A stretch of 64,000 nucleotides of DNA. It comes from DATGLG01 sp035294245. Its GTDB lineage: Bacteria; Pseudomonadota; Alphaproteobacteria; JACZXZ01. Within the stretch, counting starts at the first letter, position 1. Every line of letters begins with the position of its first letter. The position numbers were made by a program, and so were the translations under genes. The stretch lies in NCBI GenBank assembly GCA_035294245.1, contig DATGLG010000004.1:124001-188000 (forward strand). The letters run 5' to 3'. A model generated the notes under the pieces. The model was given only the letters and a program-made list of their open reading frames with translations, was not told the DNA's origin and did no database searches. Of this stretch, positions 55,922-63,804 are shown in pieces.

Positions 55922-56725
55922 ATGGCCCATGTCGCTCCCGCGCTCCTCGCCGTCAAGAGCGCCGTCGTCCTCGCCTGGTTCCTGCTTCTCTTCACGGGCG
56001 AGCGGCTGCGGCCCGCCGCGCGGCCCGGGGGTGCTTGGCGCTGGGACGGGGCGCGCCTCTCCCGCAACGGTATCCTCTGGCTCATCAACGTCATCGGCTC
56101 GCTCCTCATCGTGGTGCCCCTCACGGCTTGGGCCGCCCGTCGCGGCCTTCCCTGGCGCCCCGCCTTCTGGCATGGCGGGCCGGGCCTTGCCCTCGATCTC
56201 GTGCTGCTCGATTTCCTGATCTACTGGTGGCATCGCGCCACCCATCGGATACCCTTCCTCTGGCGCTTCCATTCGGTGCATCATCTCGACCGCTTCCTCG
56301 ACACGAGCACCGCGGTGCGCTTCCACTTCGGCGAGGTGATCCTTGCCGCCCTCGCGCGCGCCGCCGTGGTCGTGGCATTGGCCTTCCCGCTATCCTCGGT
56401 GCTCGTGTTCGAGACGCTGGTGCTGTGCGCCACCTTCTTCCATCATTCGAACCTGAGGCTGCCGCCGAGGCTGGAAGCCGCCCTCGCGCGCGTGATCATC
56501 ACGCCCTCGATCCACTGGGTGCATCACCACGCGGTCCAGCGCGACACCGATTCCAATTACGGCACCGTGCTCAGCGTGTGGGATCCCCTTTTCGGCTCGC
56601 GCAACCGCTGGACGCGGCGCACGCCGGAGATGGCGATCGGCGTCGAGCGTGCGGACGAGCTTCCCCTCCTCGCGCTTCTGCTGCGGCCGTTCCGGCCCGT
56701 AGCCGCACGCCCCGGGCAGCGCTGA
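55922..56725 (+). CDS. sterol desaturase / fatty acid hydroxylase family membrane protein
   Basis: 267 residues with several hydrophobic helices. The His-box iron motifs are HRATH, HSVHH and HWVHHH, plus HHSN. These mark the membrane diiron hydroxylase/desaturase family; bacterial members modify fatty acids, carotenoids or ornithine lipids. No pathway neighbour settles the substrate. It is divergent from the amidotransferase-like gene and converges with lolA. Confidence 0.9.
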   Translation: MAHVAPALLAVKSAVVLAWFLLLFTGERLRPAARPGGAWRWDGARLSRNGILWLINVIGSLLIVVPLTAWAARRGLPWRPAFWHGGPGLALDLVLLDFLIYWWHRATHRIPFLWRFHSVHHLDRFLDTSTAVRFHFGEVILAALARAAVVVALAFPLSSVLVFETLVLCATFFHHSNLRLPPRLEAALARVIITPSIHWVHHHAVQRDTDSNYGTVLSVWDPLFGSRNRWTRRTPEMAIGVERADELPLLALLLRPFRPVAARPGQR

Positions 56726-56743
56726 TCCCGCTCGTGTTGTGAG

Positions 56744-57388
56744 TTACGGCCGCGAGCCCTTGGAGGGCGAGGGATCGACGAATTTGAAGAGGTCGGGGTC
56801 GAGCTTGGCGCCGAAATGGGCATCGACGAGGGAGACGTCGATCTCCTTGCCGTCGTGATCGAAGACGGTCCATTTGCGCAGCTCGAGGGGCTTGTCGCTG
56901 AAGACGAGGGTGAGCCGTCCGGAATCGGGGTGATTGGTCTCGTGCACGCTGACGCGGAGAGAATCCTTGCCGCGCTCGACCTTGCTCACGGTGATGTCGT
57001 TGCCCATGCCGACCTTGTCCTTGAGGAGGAAATAGGCCGGGGTGGAGTCGATTGGCAGATAGGTCGTCTGCTTGAGCTGGGGGTCATAGACGGTGAGGTA
57101 GATGCCGCTCGCCACCATCAGCAGAGGATTGGGCGGATCGTATTGGATGCGCAGCTTGCCGGGCCGCTCCAGGTAGAACTTGCCCTGGGTGACACCGCCG
57201 TCCGAGCTCACCTGCAGGAAATGGGCGGCGACCGTGTGGATCGAGTTGAGATATTGCTCGACGCGCGCGACATCGGCCTGGTCCTGGGCGCTCAGACTGG
57301 TGGCGGGAACCGCGGCCTCGCCGGCAAGAGGAAGCAGCGCGAGGGCGGCCACCGTCAAAAAACGCTTGAGCAGCTTCGTCTCCATCAT
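56744..57388 (-). CDS. lolA: outer-membrane lipoprotein carrier protein LolA
   Basis: 214 residues. Sec signal (LLKRFLTVAALALLPLAGEA), then LolA features: VEQYLNSIHTVAAHFLQVSSDGG, GKFYLERPGKLRIQYDPP, KWTVFDHDGKEIDVSL. It carries lipoproteins across the periplasm from LolCDE. ftsK-lolA adjacency is common in alphaproteobacteria. Other Lol clients such as LptE lie in this window. Confidence 0.92.
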   Translation of the reverse strand: MMETKLLKRFLTVAALALLPLAGEAAVPATSLSAQDQADVARVEQYLNSIHTVAAHFLQVSSDGGVTQGKFYLERPGKLRIQYDPPNPLLMVASGIYLTVYDPQLKQTTYLPIDSTPAYFLLKDKVGMGNDITVSKVERGKDSLRVSVHETNHPDSGRLTLVFSDKPLELRKWTVFDHDGKEIDVSLVDAHFGAKLDPDLFKFVDPSPSKGSRP

Positions 57389-57504
57389 TGCGCGCCCCGC
57401 CGAGGATGCCGAGAAAGACGGGGCCGGATGCCCTCCTATGTAGGAAGCCGCGAGGCCGCTGTCGATGGGCGCGCTGTCGCGGGGGCGCCGCAGGGCCGCC
57501 GGCC

Positions 57505-59922
57505 TCAGCCGTCCGGGTCCTCGATGTTGCGGCCGAGGACCTCGCGCTTGCCCACGTGATTGGCGGGGCTGACGACGCCCTCCTGCTCCATGCGCTCGAT
57601 GATGCGCGCGGCGCGGTTGTAGCCGATCTGGAGATGGCGCTGCACGAAGCTCGTCGAGGCCTTGCGCTCGCGGCAGACCAGGGCCACGGCGCGGTCGTAG
57701 AGCTCGTCCCCGGAGCCGCCTTCGCCCTCGAGGCCGGGAAGGAAGCCCTCCTCGTCCTCCTCGGTCACCGCCTCGAGGTAATCGGGCTCGCCCTGGCTCT
57801 TGAGGAAGCTCACCACGGCCTCGACCTCGTCATCGCGCACGAAGGGGCCGTGCACGCGGGCGATGCGGCCGCCGCCTGCCATGTAGAGCATGTCGCCTTG
57901 GCCGAGCAGCTGCTCGGCGCCGGCCTCGCCGAGGATGGTGCGGCTGTCGATGCGCGAGGTCACCTGGAAGCTCACCCGCGTCGGGAAGTTCGCCTTGATG
58001 GTGCCGGTGATGACGTCGACCGAGGGGCGCTGGGTTGCCATCAGAAGGTGGATGCCGGCGGCGCGCGCCATTTGCGAGAGGCGCTGGATCGCCGCCTCGA
58101 TGTCCTTGCCGGCGACGAGCATGAGATCGGCGAACTCGTCGACGACGACGACGATATAGGGGAGCGGGGCGAGATCGAGGGGCTGCTCCTCGAAGAGGGG
58201 CTTGCCCGTCTCGGGGTCGAAGCCCGTCTGCACGCGCCGCTTCAGCACCTCGCCCTTCTTCTGCGCCTCCTGGAGGCGGAGATTGTAGCCGGCGATGTTG
58301 CGCACGCCGAGGGTCGACATGGCGCGGTAGCGGTTCTCCATCTCACGCACCGTCCATTTGAGCGCCACCACCGCCTTCTTGGGCTCGGTCACCACCGGGG
58401 CGAGGAGATGGGGGATGCCGTCATAGACCGAAAGCTCCAGCATCTTCGGGTCGATCATGATGAAGCGGCACTGGCGCGGCGGCAGGCGGTAGAGCAGCGA
58501 GAGGATCATCGTGTTGATGGCGACCGACTTGCCCGAGCCGGTGGTGCCCGCGATGAGGAGGTGCGGCATGCGCGCGAGATCGACGACGACGGGGGCGCCG
58601 CCGATATCCTTGCCGAGAATGAGGGTGAGCTTGGCGGCGGTGCGCTCGTAGGACTCGGTGGCGAGAAGCTCGCGCAGATAGACGGTCTCGCGCCGCGCAT
58701 TGGGAAGCTCGATGCCGAGCACGTTGCGCCCGGGCACCACGGCGACGCGCACCGAGATGGCGCTCATCGAGCGCGCGATGTCGTCGGCCAGGCTGATGAC
58801 GCGGGAGGATTTGGTGCCGGGGGCCGGCTCGAGCTCGTAGAGGGTGACGACGGGGCCCGGCCGCACCTTCACGATCTTGCCCTGCACGCCGAAATCGTCG
58901 AGCACGGATTCGAGGAGCCGCGCATTGGCGGCGAGAGAGTCCTCGTCGACGCGCTCGTGGTGCAGCGCCTCGGGCGGCAGGGCGAGAAGGTCGAGGGGCG
59001 GCAGCTCGTACTCGTCGTCGGTGTCGAGATCGAGGGTCGCCTGGCGGGATGCCGCCGGGCGCTTGGCGCGGCCCGGCGTTGCGGCGCGCGGCTCAACGAT
59101 GGCCGTATCCGTGCGCGCGGCCTTAGCGCCATCGAGGCTCGGCTCTGTCCGCTCGCCGCGCTCGCTCTGGCGCCTGGCCCGGGTGAGCCGCGGCTCCTCG
59201 CCGCGCACGATGTCGGGCCGCCGCGGCGGCCGCAGGCGCGCGATTAAGGCGCGGCCGAAGCCGCCGATGCGCCCGGTGTGCTCGATGGCGCCCCGCCGGC
59301 CCGTCGTCGCCAGCCAATAGAGGCCGCGAGCGCCGGCGCGCCATTCGGCCCAATTGAAGCCGAGGGCGTAGACAAAGAGGGCCGCCGCCGGCACCGCCGC
59401 GGCGAGGCCGAGAAGATGGGCGGCGAGGCGGAGATGAAGCGCCTGGGCCGCCGCCAAGAGCTTGGCGAAGACGAGGCTGCCGGCGAAGCCGCCGAGCCCG
59501 CTCGCGAGCGGCCAGCTCTCGGGGGGCGGCAGCACGGCGAGGGCCGTCGCCCCGAGAAGAAGGGCTGGCGCCATCAGGAGGCTGCGCAGGAGCGGATGGC
59601 GTAACCCGCGATGGGCGGCGAGGCGCCAGCCCCAGCCGATGGCGGCGATGCCGATGAGGGCGCCGGCGAGGCCGAGGGTCTGGAGCAAAAGATCGGCGCC
59701 ATAGGCCCCGGGGAGCCCGATGAGGTTGCGGGCGGGACGATCGACGGCGTGGTTGAAGGAGGGATCGGCCGCGCTGTAGCTCGCAAGCGCCAGCAGCACG
59801 GCGAGGCCGCAGAGCAGGAGCGCCCCGCCCCCCAGCTCGGCCAGGCGGCGGCGCAGGAATTGCGCCACCTCGGGCGGCAGGAGGATCGGCCGGCCGGATC
59901 GTTGCGCAGCCGCACGCGCCAT
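57505..59922 (-). CDS. ftsK: DNA translocase FtsK
   Basis: 805 residues. N-terminal membrane helices (about 25-190), a charged linker, then the motor with Walker A GTTGSGKSVAIN and Walker B YIVVVVDEFADLM, and a C-terminal winged-helix gamma domain (STSFVQRHLQIGYNRAARIIERMEQEG, at about 755-782). It moves chromosome ends during septum closure and reads orienting sequences. The IS1595-type element is inserted in its upstream region, about 190 bases from the start codon. Confidence 0.96.
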   Translation of the reverse strand: MARAAAQRSGRPILLPPEVAQFLRRRLAELGGGALLLCGLAVLLALASYSAADPSFNHAVDRPARNLIGLPGAYGADLLLQTLGLAGALIGIAAIGWGWRLAAHRGLRHPLLRSLLMAPALLLGATALAVLPPPESWPLASGLGGFAGSLVFAKLLAAAQALHLRLAAHLLGLAAAVPAAALFVYALGFNWAEWRAGARGLYWLATTGRRGAIEHTGRIGGFGRALIARLRPPRRPDIVRGEEPRLTRARRQSERGERTEPSLDGAKAARTDTAIVEPRAATPGRAKRPAASRQATLDLDTDDEYELPPLDLLALPPEALHHERVDEDSLAANARLLESVLDDFGVQGKIVKVRPGPVVTLYELEPAPGTKSSRVISLADDIARSMSAISVRVAVVPGRNVLGIELPNARRETVYLRELLATESYERTAAKLTLILGKDIGGAPVVVDLARMPHLLIAGTTGSGKSVAINTMILSLLYRLPPRQCRFIMIDPKMLELSVYDGIPHLLAPVVTEPKKAVVALKWTVREMENRYRAMSTLGVRNIAGYNLRLQEAQKKGEVLKRRVQTGFDPETGKPLFEEQPLDLAPLPYIVVVVDEFADLMLVAGKDIEAAIQRLSQMARAAGIHLLMATQRPSVDVITGTIKANFPTRVSFQVTSRIDSRTILGEAGAEQLLGQGDMLYMAGGGRIARVHGPFVRDDEVEAVVSFLKSQGEPDYLEAVTEEDEEGFLPGLEGEGGSGDELYDRAVALVCRERKASTSFVQRHLQIGYNRAARIIERMEQEGVVSPANHVGKREVLGRNIEDPDG

Positions 59923-60110
59923 CGCTCACCTCCTCGCGGCGAAGCTAGAAGGGCTCGGTACAAAACATAAACGAGTTTACCCGCGCCCGCCGCGGCGCAC
60001 AAGCGCCGATCCGCGGACGGGCCACAGGATGTGGCGGGCTGTTGTCGAACGGCCACAAGTAGATGCGGGCCGTTCCTCGCGTTTTTCTTTTGTTCCGATT
60101 CGCGCGACTC

Positions 60111-60118
60111 GGAGGCTA
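60111..60118 (+). repeat. 8-bp target-site duplication, left copy
   Basis: GGAGGCTA directly abuts the left inverted repeat and is repeated exactly at 62665-62672. An 8-bp duplication is the known signature of IS1595-family insertion. A ninth base (C) upstream also matches by chance or because the site is CGGAGGCTA. Confidence 0.9.
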
Positions 60119-60143
60119 GGGAATTATATACTTGACAAAAGTA
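60119..60143 (+). repeat. left terminal inverted repeat (IRL)
   Basis: 25 bases matching the right end in reverse complement at 22 positions; the inner 21 (60123-60143) differ at only one base. It contains a TACTT/AAGTA mini-palindrome and the -35 hexamer TTGACA of the transposase promoter. Confidence 0.88.
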
Positions 60144-60160
60144 CCCGCCTCTGGCATTGT
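60132..60160 (+). promoter_or_regulatory. transposase promoter candidate
   Basis: TTGACA (60132-60137), a 17-base spacer and CATTGT (60155-60160). The -35 is perfect and lies inside the left inverted repeat, so transposase binding at the end could repress its own gene; that is an inference. The transposase ATG is 28 bases downstream. Confidence 0.55.
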
Positions 60161-60188
60161 TTCCCCAAGAGCTTAGGGGATCAAGGCC

Positions 60189-61118
60189 ATGAGCGATCTC
60201 AGCAACCCGATCTATAACGATGAAAACGCGGCCCGCGAGCACCTAGAGGCCCTTCTGTGGAAGGATGGCCGCTATTGCCCGCATTGCGGGGCGACGGAAG
60301 GCATGGTGAAGGTCGAGGGCACCAAGAAGTCCCATCGCCCGGGCCTCTACTACTGCAATTCCTGTGGCAAGCAATTCACCGTCACGGTCGGGACCCTTTT
60401 TGAGCGCTCCCATATCCCGCTGCATAAGTGGGTTTTGGCCTTCCACCTGATGTCAGCCTCGAAAAAGGGCATTAGCGCCCACCAGCTCCACAGGATGCTG
60501 GGGATTACCTACAAATCCGCTTGGTTCATGACCCATCGTATCCGTGAGGCCATGCACAATCCCCAATATCCCGGCCCGATGGGCAAGGGCGGCGGCACGG
60601 TCGAGGCGGACGAGACGTTCGTCGGCGGCAAGAAGGAGAACCGCAGCAAGGCCAAGCGCGCCCAGGCATTCCAGCCGCGCAAGGCGATCGTCGTGTCCCT
60701 GGTCGAGCGCGGCGGCGAGGCGCGCTCCTTCCATGTTAAATCGACCAGCGCCCGCACCCTGCGCCTCAAGCTTCGCCTGCACATCTCTCAGACCGCCCAT
60801 CTCCGCACGGACGAATGGCAGGGCTATTACGGCCTAAAGCGCGACTTCGCCTCGCACGAGACGGTCAATCATAGCGCCGAGGAATACGTCCGCGGCGACG
60901 CCCACACCAACACGGTCGAAGGCTTCTTCTCGATCTTCAAGCGCGGAGTGGTGGGCGTCTACCACCACATTTCCGAGCAGCATTTGAGCCGCTATCTGAG
61001 TGAATTCGACTTCCGCTACAGCAATCGCGCGGCCCTCAAGATCACCGACGACATGCGCGCCGCCAAGGCCCTTGCTGGCATCAAGGGCAAGCGCCTCACC
61101 TATCGGCGGGTTGCTTGA
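60189..61118 (+). CDS. IS1595-family (ISXO2-like) transposase
   Basis: 309 residues. N-terminal zinc ribbon (C30, C33, C56, C59), then the DDE-type core: VEADETFVGGK (D141), LRTDEWQGY (D208) and HTNTVEGFFSIFKRG (N241/E244). It starts DENAAREHLEALLWKDGRYCP, usual for the ISXO2 group. All motifs are intact and the length is normal. It is the only transposase in the element. Confidence 0.93.
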   Translation: MSDLSNPIYNDENAAREHLEALLWKDGRYCPHCGATEGMVKVEGTKKSHRPGLYYCNSCGKQFTVTVGTLFERSHIPLHKWVLAFHLMSASKKGISAHQLHRMLGITYKSAWFMTHRIREAMHNPQYPGPMGKGGGTVEADETFVGGKKENRSKAKRAQAFQPRKAIVVSLVERGGEARSFHVKSTSARTLRLKLRLHISQTAHLRTDEWQGYYGLKRDFASHETVNHSAEEYVRGDAHTNTVEGFFSIFKRGVVGVYHHISEQHLSRYLSEFDFRYSNRAALKITDDMRAAKALAGIKGKRLTYRRVA

Positions 61119-61215
61119 GGGCGAGCGCGCCAAGCGCTGCTATACGCGAGCGGAATGGCGCAGAATCCTCGCGTTAATTCGATGGAGCGAGGAGCATAAA
61201 GGGCACGACGATTAA
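61111..61215 (+). CDS. possible 34-residue ORF after the transposase
   Basis: A TTG at 61111 would begin a short basic/acidic peptide (LEGERAKRCYTRAEWRRIL and 14 more) that overlaps the transposase stop by 8 bases. Overlapping small ORFs like this follow some ISXO2-type transposases. There is no RBS of note; evidence is weak. Confidence 0.3.
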   Translation: MLEGERAKRCYTRAEWRRILALIRWSEEHKGHDD

Positions 61216-61461
61216 CCGTGCTGGGTCACTTCGTCTATATATCGGGGGTCAGAGCAGATCGGCATACTCTTGATTGAGTCCGACTTTTCTGCCATGAGTC
61301 CCAGTTGACCAAGAGAAAGGCCGCGGTTGCAGCCGCGGCCCGAATCTCTCGCCCGCGGCGATTTTGCAGCCCGACGCGGGAACAGTGAAGATTTGCGCCA
61401 AGCGTTATGCCTCACCTTCTCACTGTGGTCAAGCTGCTCCGTAACTAAGGAGTTGTTAGAT
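61216..61461. other. spacer between transposase and passenger genes, with a perfect hairpin
   Basis: No gene is seen. GGCCGCGG-TTGCAG-CCGCGGCC at 61319-61340 is a perfect 8-bp stem. On the minus strand it is followed by TTTCTCTT, so it may stop minus-strand transcripts; on the plus strand no T-run follows. It could also separate the IS core from the cargo. Confidence 0.45.
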
Positions 61462-61794
61462 ATGACCACTGCGACAAAGCAAACCCTCCATGACGAACAT
61501 AACAACCAACACGAATTTTGGGTTCACGAGATCGGCGTTGATTACAAAGCAATTGGAGGAGTCTATGTATTCGCAAGAGATGATGGGACGAAATGGACTA
61601 TCATTTATATCGGTGAGACGGACAGTTTCCATCGCCGATTAAATGATGAAGTGGAAAACCATCATCGAATTGATTGCATCCGCCGGAATAAGGCGACACA
61701 TATACTTACTCTGGCGGTGAGTGATGACCAGAAGAGGCTGGATTTGGAAACTTCTCTCCGCCATCGATATGATCCGGTATGTAATCGACAGTAA
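61462..61794 (+). CDS. GIY-YIG family nuclease (passenger gene)
   Basis: 110 residues. GGVYVF at 32-37 and IIYIGETD at 47-54 are the two half-motifs; R58/R59 and the C-terminal LETSLRHRYDPVCN (E96, N108) are the remaining family residues. These stand-alone domains are DNA endonucleases in homing, repair or restriction. AAGGAG lies 9 bases before ATG 61462. Codon use is more AT-rich than the host genes. It might cut DNA at target sites or in competitors; role unknown. Confidence 0.8.
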   Translation: MTTATKQTLHDEHNNQHEFWVHEIGVDYKAIGGVYVFARDDGTKWTIIYIGETDSFHRRLNDEVENHHRIDCIRRNKATHILTLAVSDDQKRLDLETSLRHRYDPVCNRQ

Positions 61795-61954
61795 TTAGCT
61801 GCTTCGGCTCTGTGTCGCGGCGATGAGAGGGATTGTAACTCGTCCCTCTCTCGCTTCGATGCGGCTTCGGTGGCATCTTCAATGCCCGCAATAGCGCCTC
61901 ATCGCGCTTGCGATCAGCCTCTTGCTCCTCAGTTTGATTTTCTTTTCCAACCAT
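61706..61954 (-). CDS. small hydrophilic protein, antisense to the GIY-YIG 3' end
   Basis: 82 residues from the ATG at 61954 (an in-frame ATG at 61975 adds seven). The core EADRKRDEALLRALKMPPKPH (split as residues 12-32) looks like small helix-plus-PPKPH proteins found in phage and plasmid regions of alphaproteobacteria. It fills the gap between the nuclease and the HEPN-motif gene, but its 3' half is antisense to the nuclease gene. Function unknown. Confidence 0.45.
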   Translation of the reverse strand: MVGKENQTEEQEADRKRDEALLRALKMPPKPHRSERGTSYNPSHRRDTEPKQLITVDYIPDHIDGGEKFPNPASSGHHSPPE

Positions 61955-61958
61955 CGAA

Positions 61959-62564
61959 ATGACCGCAAAAACCAAAATCTTTGTGCCCGGTCCGCTTACG
62001 CGCGCTCACGTTCTGAATATAGGCCTAATTGCCTCCTGGTGGCCCCATCTTGATTCTGCGCTCGACTACGCGATTGCGGTATTTCTCCATCTTCCTATCG
62101 GAAAGGCACACCTAATAACCGCGCCCATGAATTTTCACCAGAAACGAGACCTCTTAAAGGTACTCGTTGAGGATTCGATACTGCCCGCAGGCCTAAAGCT
62201 CGTCTTCAAAAATCTCATGGGGGAGATCGAACGCCTACAATTAGTCCGGAATGATGCCGTTCATTCCATATTCACAAAAGGACAGAAGAAGGGCGCAATC
62301 AGGCCGAAGCGCCTAAAAGCCAAGGGCAAAATCGTTAGGCTTGGTCATTCCCCAGATGAGCCGGAATTTACTGCCGCCGGTATTAGGCGTGAGGCTGAGA
62401 AAATCCGCTGGTGCACGCTTGATCTGCACAGCTTCGCGATCCTCTACGACCGTTATCGAGACGTAAAGAAAGAATCCGGGCCAATACAGACCTTAATGCG
62501 AGATCATCTGCCGATGATCCGCCGAAATAGTCGTATGCGGACTCCCAAGCGCGGTAAAGCCTGA
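61959..62564 (+). CDS. hypothetical protein with HEPN-type RX4H motif (passenger gene)
   Basis: 201 residues, all-helical by look. The segment LVRNDAVHSIF has R97-N98-D99-A100-V101-H102, i.e. R-N-x3-H, the catalytic pattern of HEPN ribonucleases (Arg followed by a polar residue and a His four to six on). The rest is not recognised. HEPN proteins are common toxins or defence effectors. It begins 4 bases from the divergent small ORF start. The domain call rests on one motif. Confidence 0.55.
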   Translation: MTAKTKIFVPGPLTRAHVLNIGLIASWWPHLDSALDYAIAVFLHLPIGKAHLITAPMNFHQKRDLLKVLVEDSILPAGLKLVFKNLMGEIERLQLVRNDAVHSIFTKGQKKGAIRPKRLKAKGKIVRLGHSPDEPEFTAAGIRREAEKIRWCTLDLHSFAILYDRYRDVKKESGPIQTLMRDHLPMIRRNSRMRTPKRGKA

Positions 62565-62634
62565 CCGCCGCCTCGATCATCGCGGGAGTAGCCTCAATTC
62601 CGTCGCCGGCCTGTCGGGTAAGATTCTTGCTCAT
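62383..62634 (-). CDS. small protein at the right end of the element
   Basis: 83 residues from ATG 62634, which lies 5 bases inside the right inverted repeat. The part IEATPAMIEAAVRLYRAWESAY (residues 13-34) and DDLALRSVLARIL resemble short accessory proteins common in alphaproteobacterial mobile DNA. Its last 60 codons are antisense to the HEPN-motif gene. No RBS is clear. The ORF stays open outward past the IS end, but that part cannot be native. Confidence 0.45.
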   Translation of the reverse strand: MSKNLTRQAGDGIEATPAMIEAAVRLYRAWESAYDYFGGSSADDLALRSVLARILSLRLDNGRRGSRSCADQACTSGFSQPHA

Positions 62635-62639
62635 CCCAT

Positions 62640-62664
62640 TACTTTTCTCAAGTATATAATCACC
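62640..62664 (-). repeat. right terminal inverted repeat (IRR)
   Basis: Reverse-complement match to the left end at 22 of 25 bases. The -35-like hexamer here is TTGAGA instead of TTGACA. Confidence 0.88.
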
Positions 62665-62672
62665 GGAGGCTA
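62665..62672 (+). repeat. 8-bp target-site duplication, right copy
   Basis: GGAGGCTA immediately follows the right inverted repeat, matching 60111-60118. The 197 bases from here to pyrF hold nothing else I can support. Confidence 0.9.
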
Positions 62673-62869
62673 ATCGAGATACCGTTAAGCTTATCGCGAC
62701 CCGGGATTTCCGGTATCGCCATCGAGCGGGAATTCCCCTTGGCGCAGCGTTCATTCTGCACCAGCCCCAAGCCGTCGCGGCAACGGTCAAAGCCGTCTAC
62801 GGCGCAACAAGAATGCCCAGCCGCAAGCCACGTCGCGCTGCATAGCCGTTCCATCAGCGCGCGCTGTAA

Positions 62870-63583
62870 CTACGCCCTCGGAAACAGGCGGGCGATGCGG
62901 TCCTGGATGGCGGCGGCGGCCTGCCGGGGATCGGCGGCCTGGCGGATCGGGCGGCCGATCACGATGTAGTCGGCGCCGCGGCGGAACGCCTCCTCGACAT
63001 CGACGACGCGCTTCTGGTCGTCGACATTGGCGACGGGCCGGATGCCGGGCACGACGACAAGGAAATTCTCGCCGAGCTCGGCGCGCAGGGGCTCGGCCTC
63101 CATCCCCGAGGAGATGACGCCGTCGCAGCCGATCGCCAGCGCCCGCCGCGCCCGCGAGAGCACGAGCTCCCGCGCATTCACCTGGAAGCCGAGGGCGCGC
63201 AGATCGCCGTCATCGAGGCTAGTCAGCACGGTGACGGCGAGGATTTTCACATCCCCCTTCTCGGCGCAGGCCGCCTTCAGGATCGCGTCGTTCCCGTGCA
63301 CGGTCGCGAAGTGCGCGTGGCGGCCGCGAAGCTGGCGCACCGCCGAGCCGACGGTGTTGGGCACGTCGAAGAACTTGAGATCGACGAAGCACTTCTTGCC
63401 CTCGCCGGCGAGCCAGTCGATGAGCTCGTAATAGCCGCCGGCCATGAAGATCTCGAGGCCGAGCTTGTAGAATTGCACGGCGTCGCCCAGGCGCCGCACC
63501 AGGGCCTTGGCCTCGTCGACATCGGGAATGTCGAGGGCGAAGATCAGGCGCTCCTTGGCGGGGATGGGCTTTTGCGAGAGCAT
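62870..63583 (-). CDS. pyrF: orotidine 5'-phosphate decarboxylase
   Basis: 237 residues. LIFALDIPD and the catalytic DLKFFDVPNTV (Asp-Lys-x-x-Asp tetrad) are intact, as are VVPGIRPV and the phosphate loop DYIVIGRPIRQA. It makes UMP in pyrimidine synthesis. It is the first host gene to the right of the mobile element. Confidence 0.96.
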   Translation of the reverse strand: MLSQKPIPAKERLIFALDIPDVDEAKALVRRLGDAVQFYKLGLEIFMAGGYYELIDWLAGEGKKCFVDLKFFDVPNTVGSAVRQLRGRHAHFATVHGNDAILKAACAEKGDVKILAVTVLTSLDDGDLRALGFQVNARELVLSRARRALAIGCDGVISSGMEAEPLRAELGENFLVVVPGIRPVANVDDQKRVVDVEEAFRRGADYIVIGRPIRQAADPRQAAAAIQDRIARLFPRA

Positions 63584-63637
63584 TGGGGGCGAAGGCTGAC
63601 GGCGGCTTTCGAGTCGGGCGCTGGGTCGAGAACGCCA

Positions 63638-63704
63638 TCGTCGTCGCCCCCGCGCAAGCGGGGGCCCAGGAGCGCTAGGTTTCCGCCTGCGCGGGAATGA
63701 CGAC
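63638..63704. repeat. REP-like palindromic repeat
   Basis: Two 28-base imperfect inverted arms (CGTCGTC-GCCCCCGCGC... and its partner ending GCGGGAATGACGACG) around a short centre. The GTCATTCCCGCG pattern is a common alphaproteobacterial intergenic repeat. Only this copy is seen in the window. Confidence 0.6.
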
Positions 63705-63804
63705 GTCGTGATGGCGCTCCCAATCGCTGATGAGAGACATGCTCTAGCCGAGCCCGGTGGGGCTGTCCAGCGCCATTCGCGCGACCTCCCTCTCCCGCCA
63801 CGGC

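Larger units (their letters stand above)
60119..62664 (+). mobile_element. IS1595-family element with passenger genes (2546 bp)
   Basis: The ends are 25-bp inverted repeats with 3 mismatches (60119-60143 and 62640-62664), both beginning GG and sharing ATTATATACTTGA. The element is flanked by the direct repeat GGAGGCTA. It holds an IS1595-type transposase, a GIY-YIG nuclease gene, a HEPN-motif gene and small minus-strand ORFs. The passenger half is visibly more AT-rich than the host genes. Both ends look intact and the transposase is full length, so it may still be active or a recent insertion. Confidence 0.85.

Noticed and set aside
57388..59247. 619-codon plus-strand open frame
   Set aside because: Antisense to ftsK; no domain seen.
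61223..61241. Possible right end of the IS just after the transposase (TATATA-GAC similarity to the left end)
   Set aside because: The match is poor and gapped, and no target duplication follows it. The copy at 62640-62664 matches 22 of 25 bases and is flanked by the exact 8-bp repeat.
61319..61340. Terminator for the transposase gene
   Set aside because: The stem is perfect but no T-run follows on the plus strand; kept only as an unassigned hairpin in the spacer.
62635..62790. Upstream extension of the small minus-strand ORF beyond the IS end
   Set aside because: The extension crosses the inverted repeat and target duplication, so it was joined by the insertion and is unlikely to be native.
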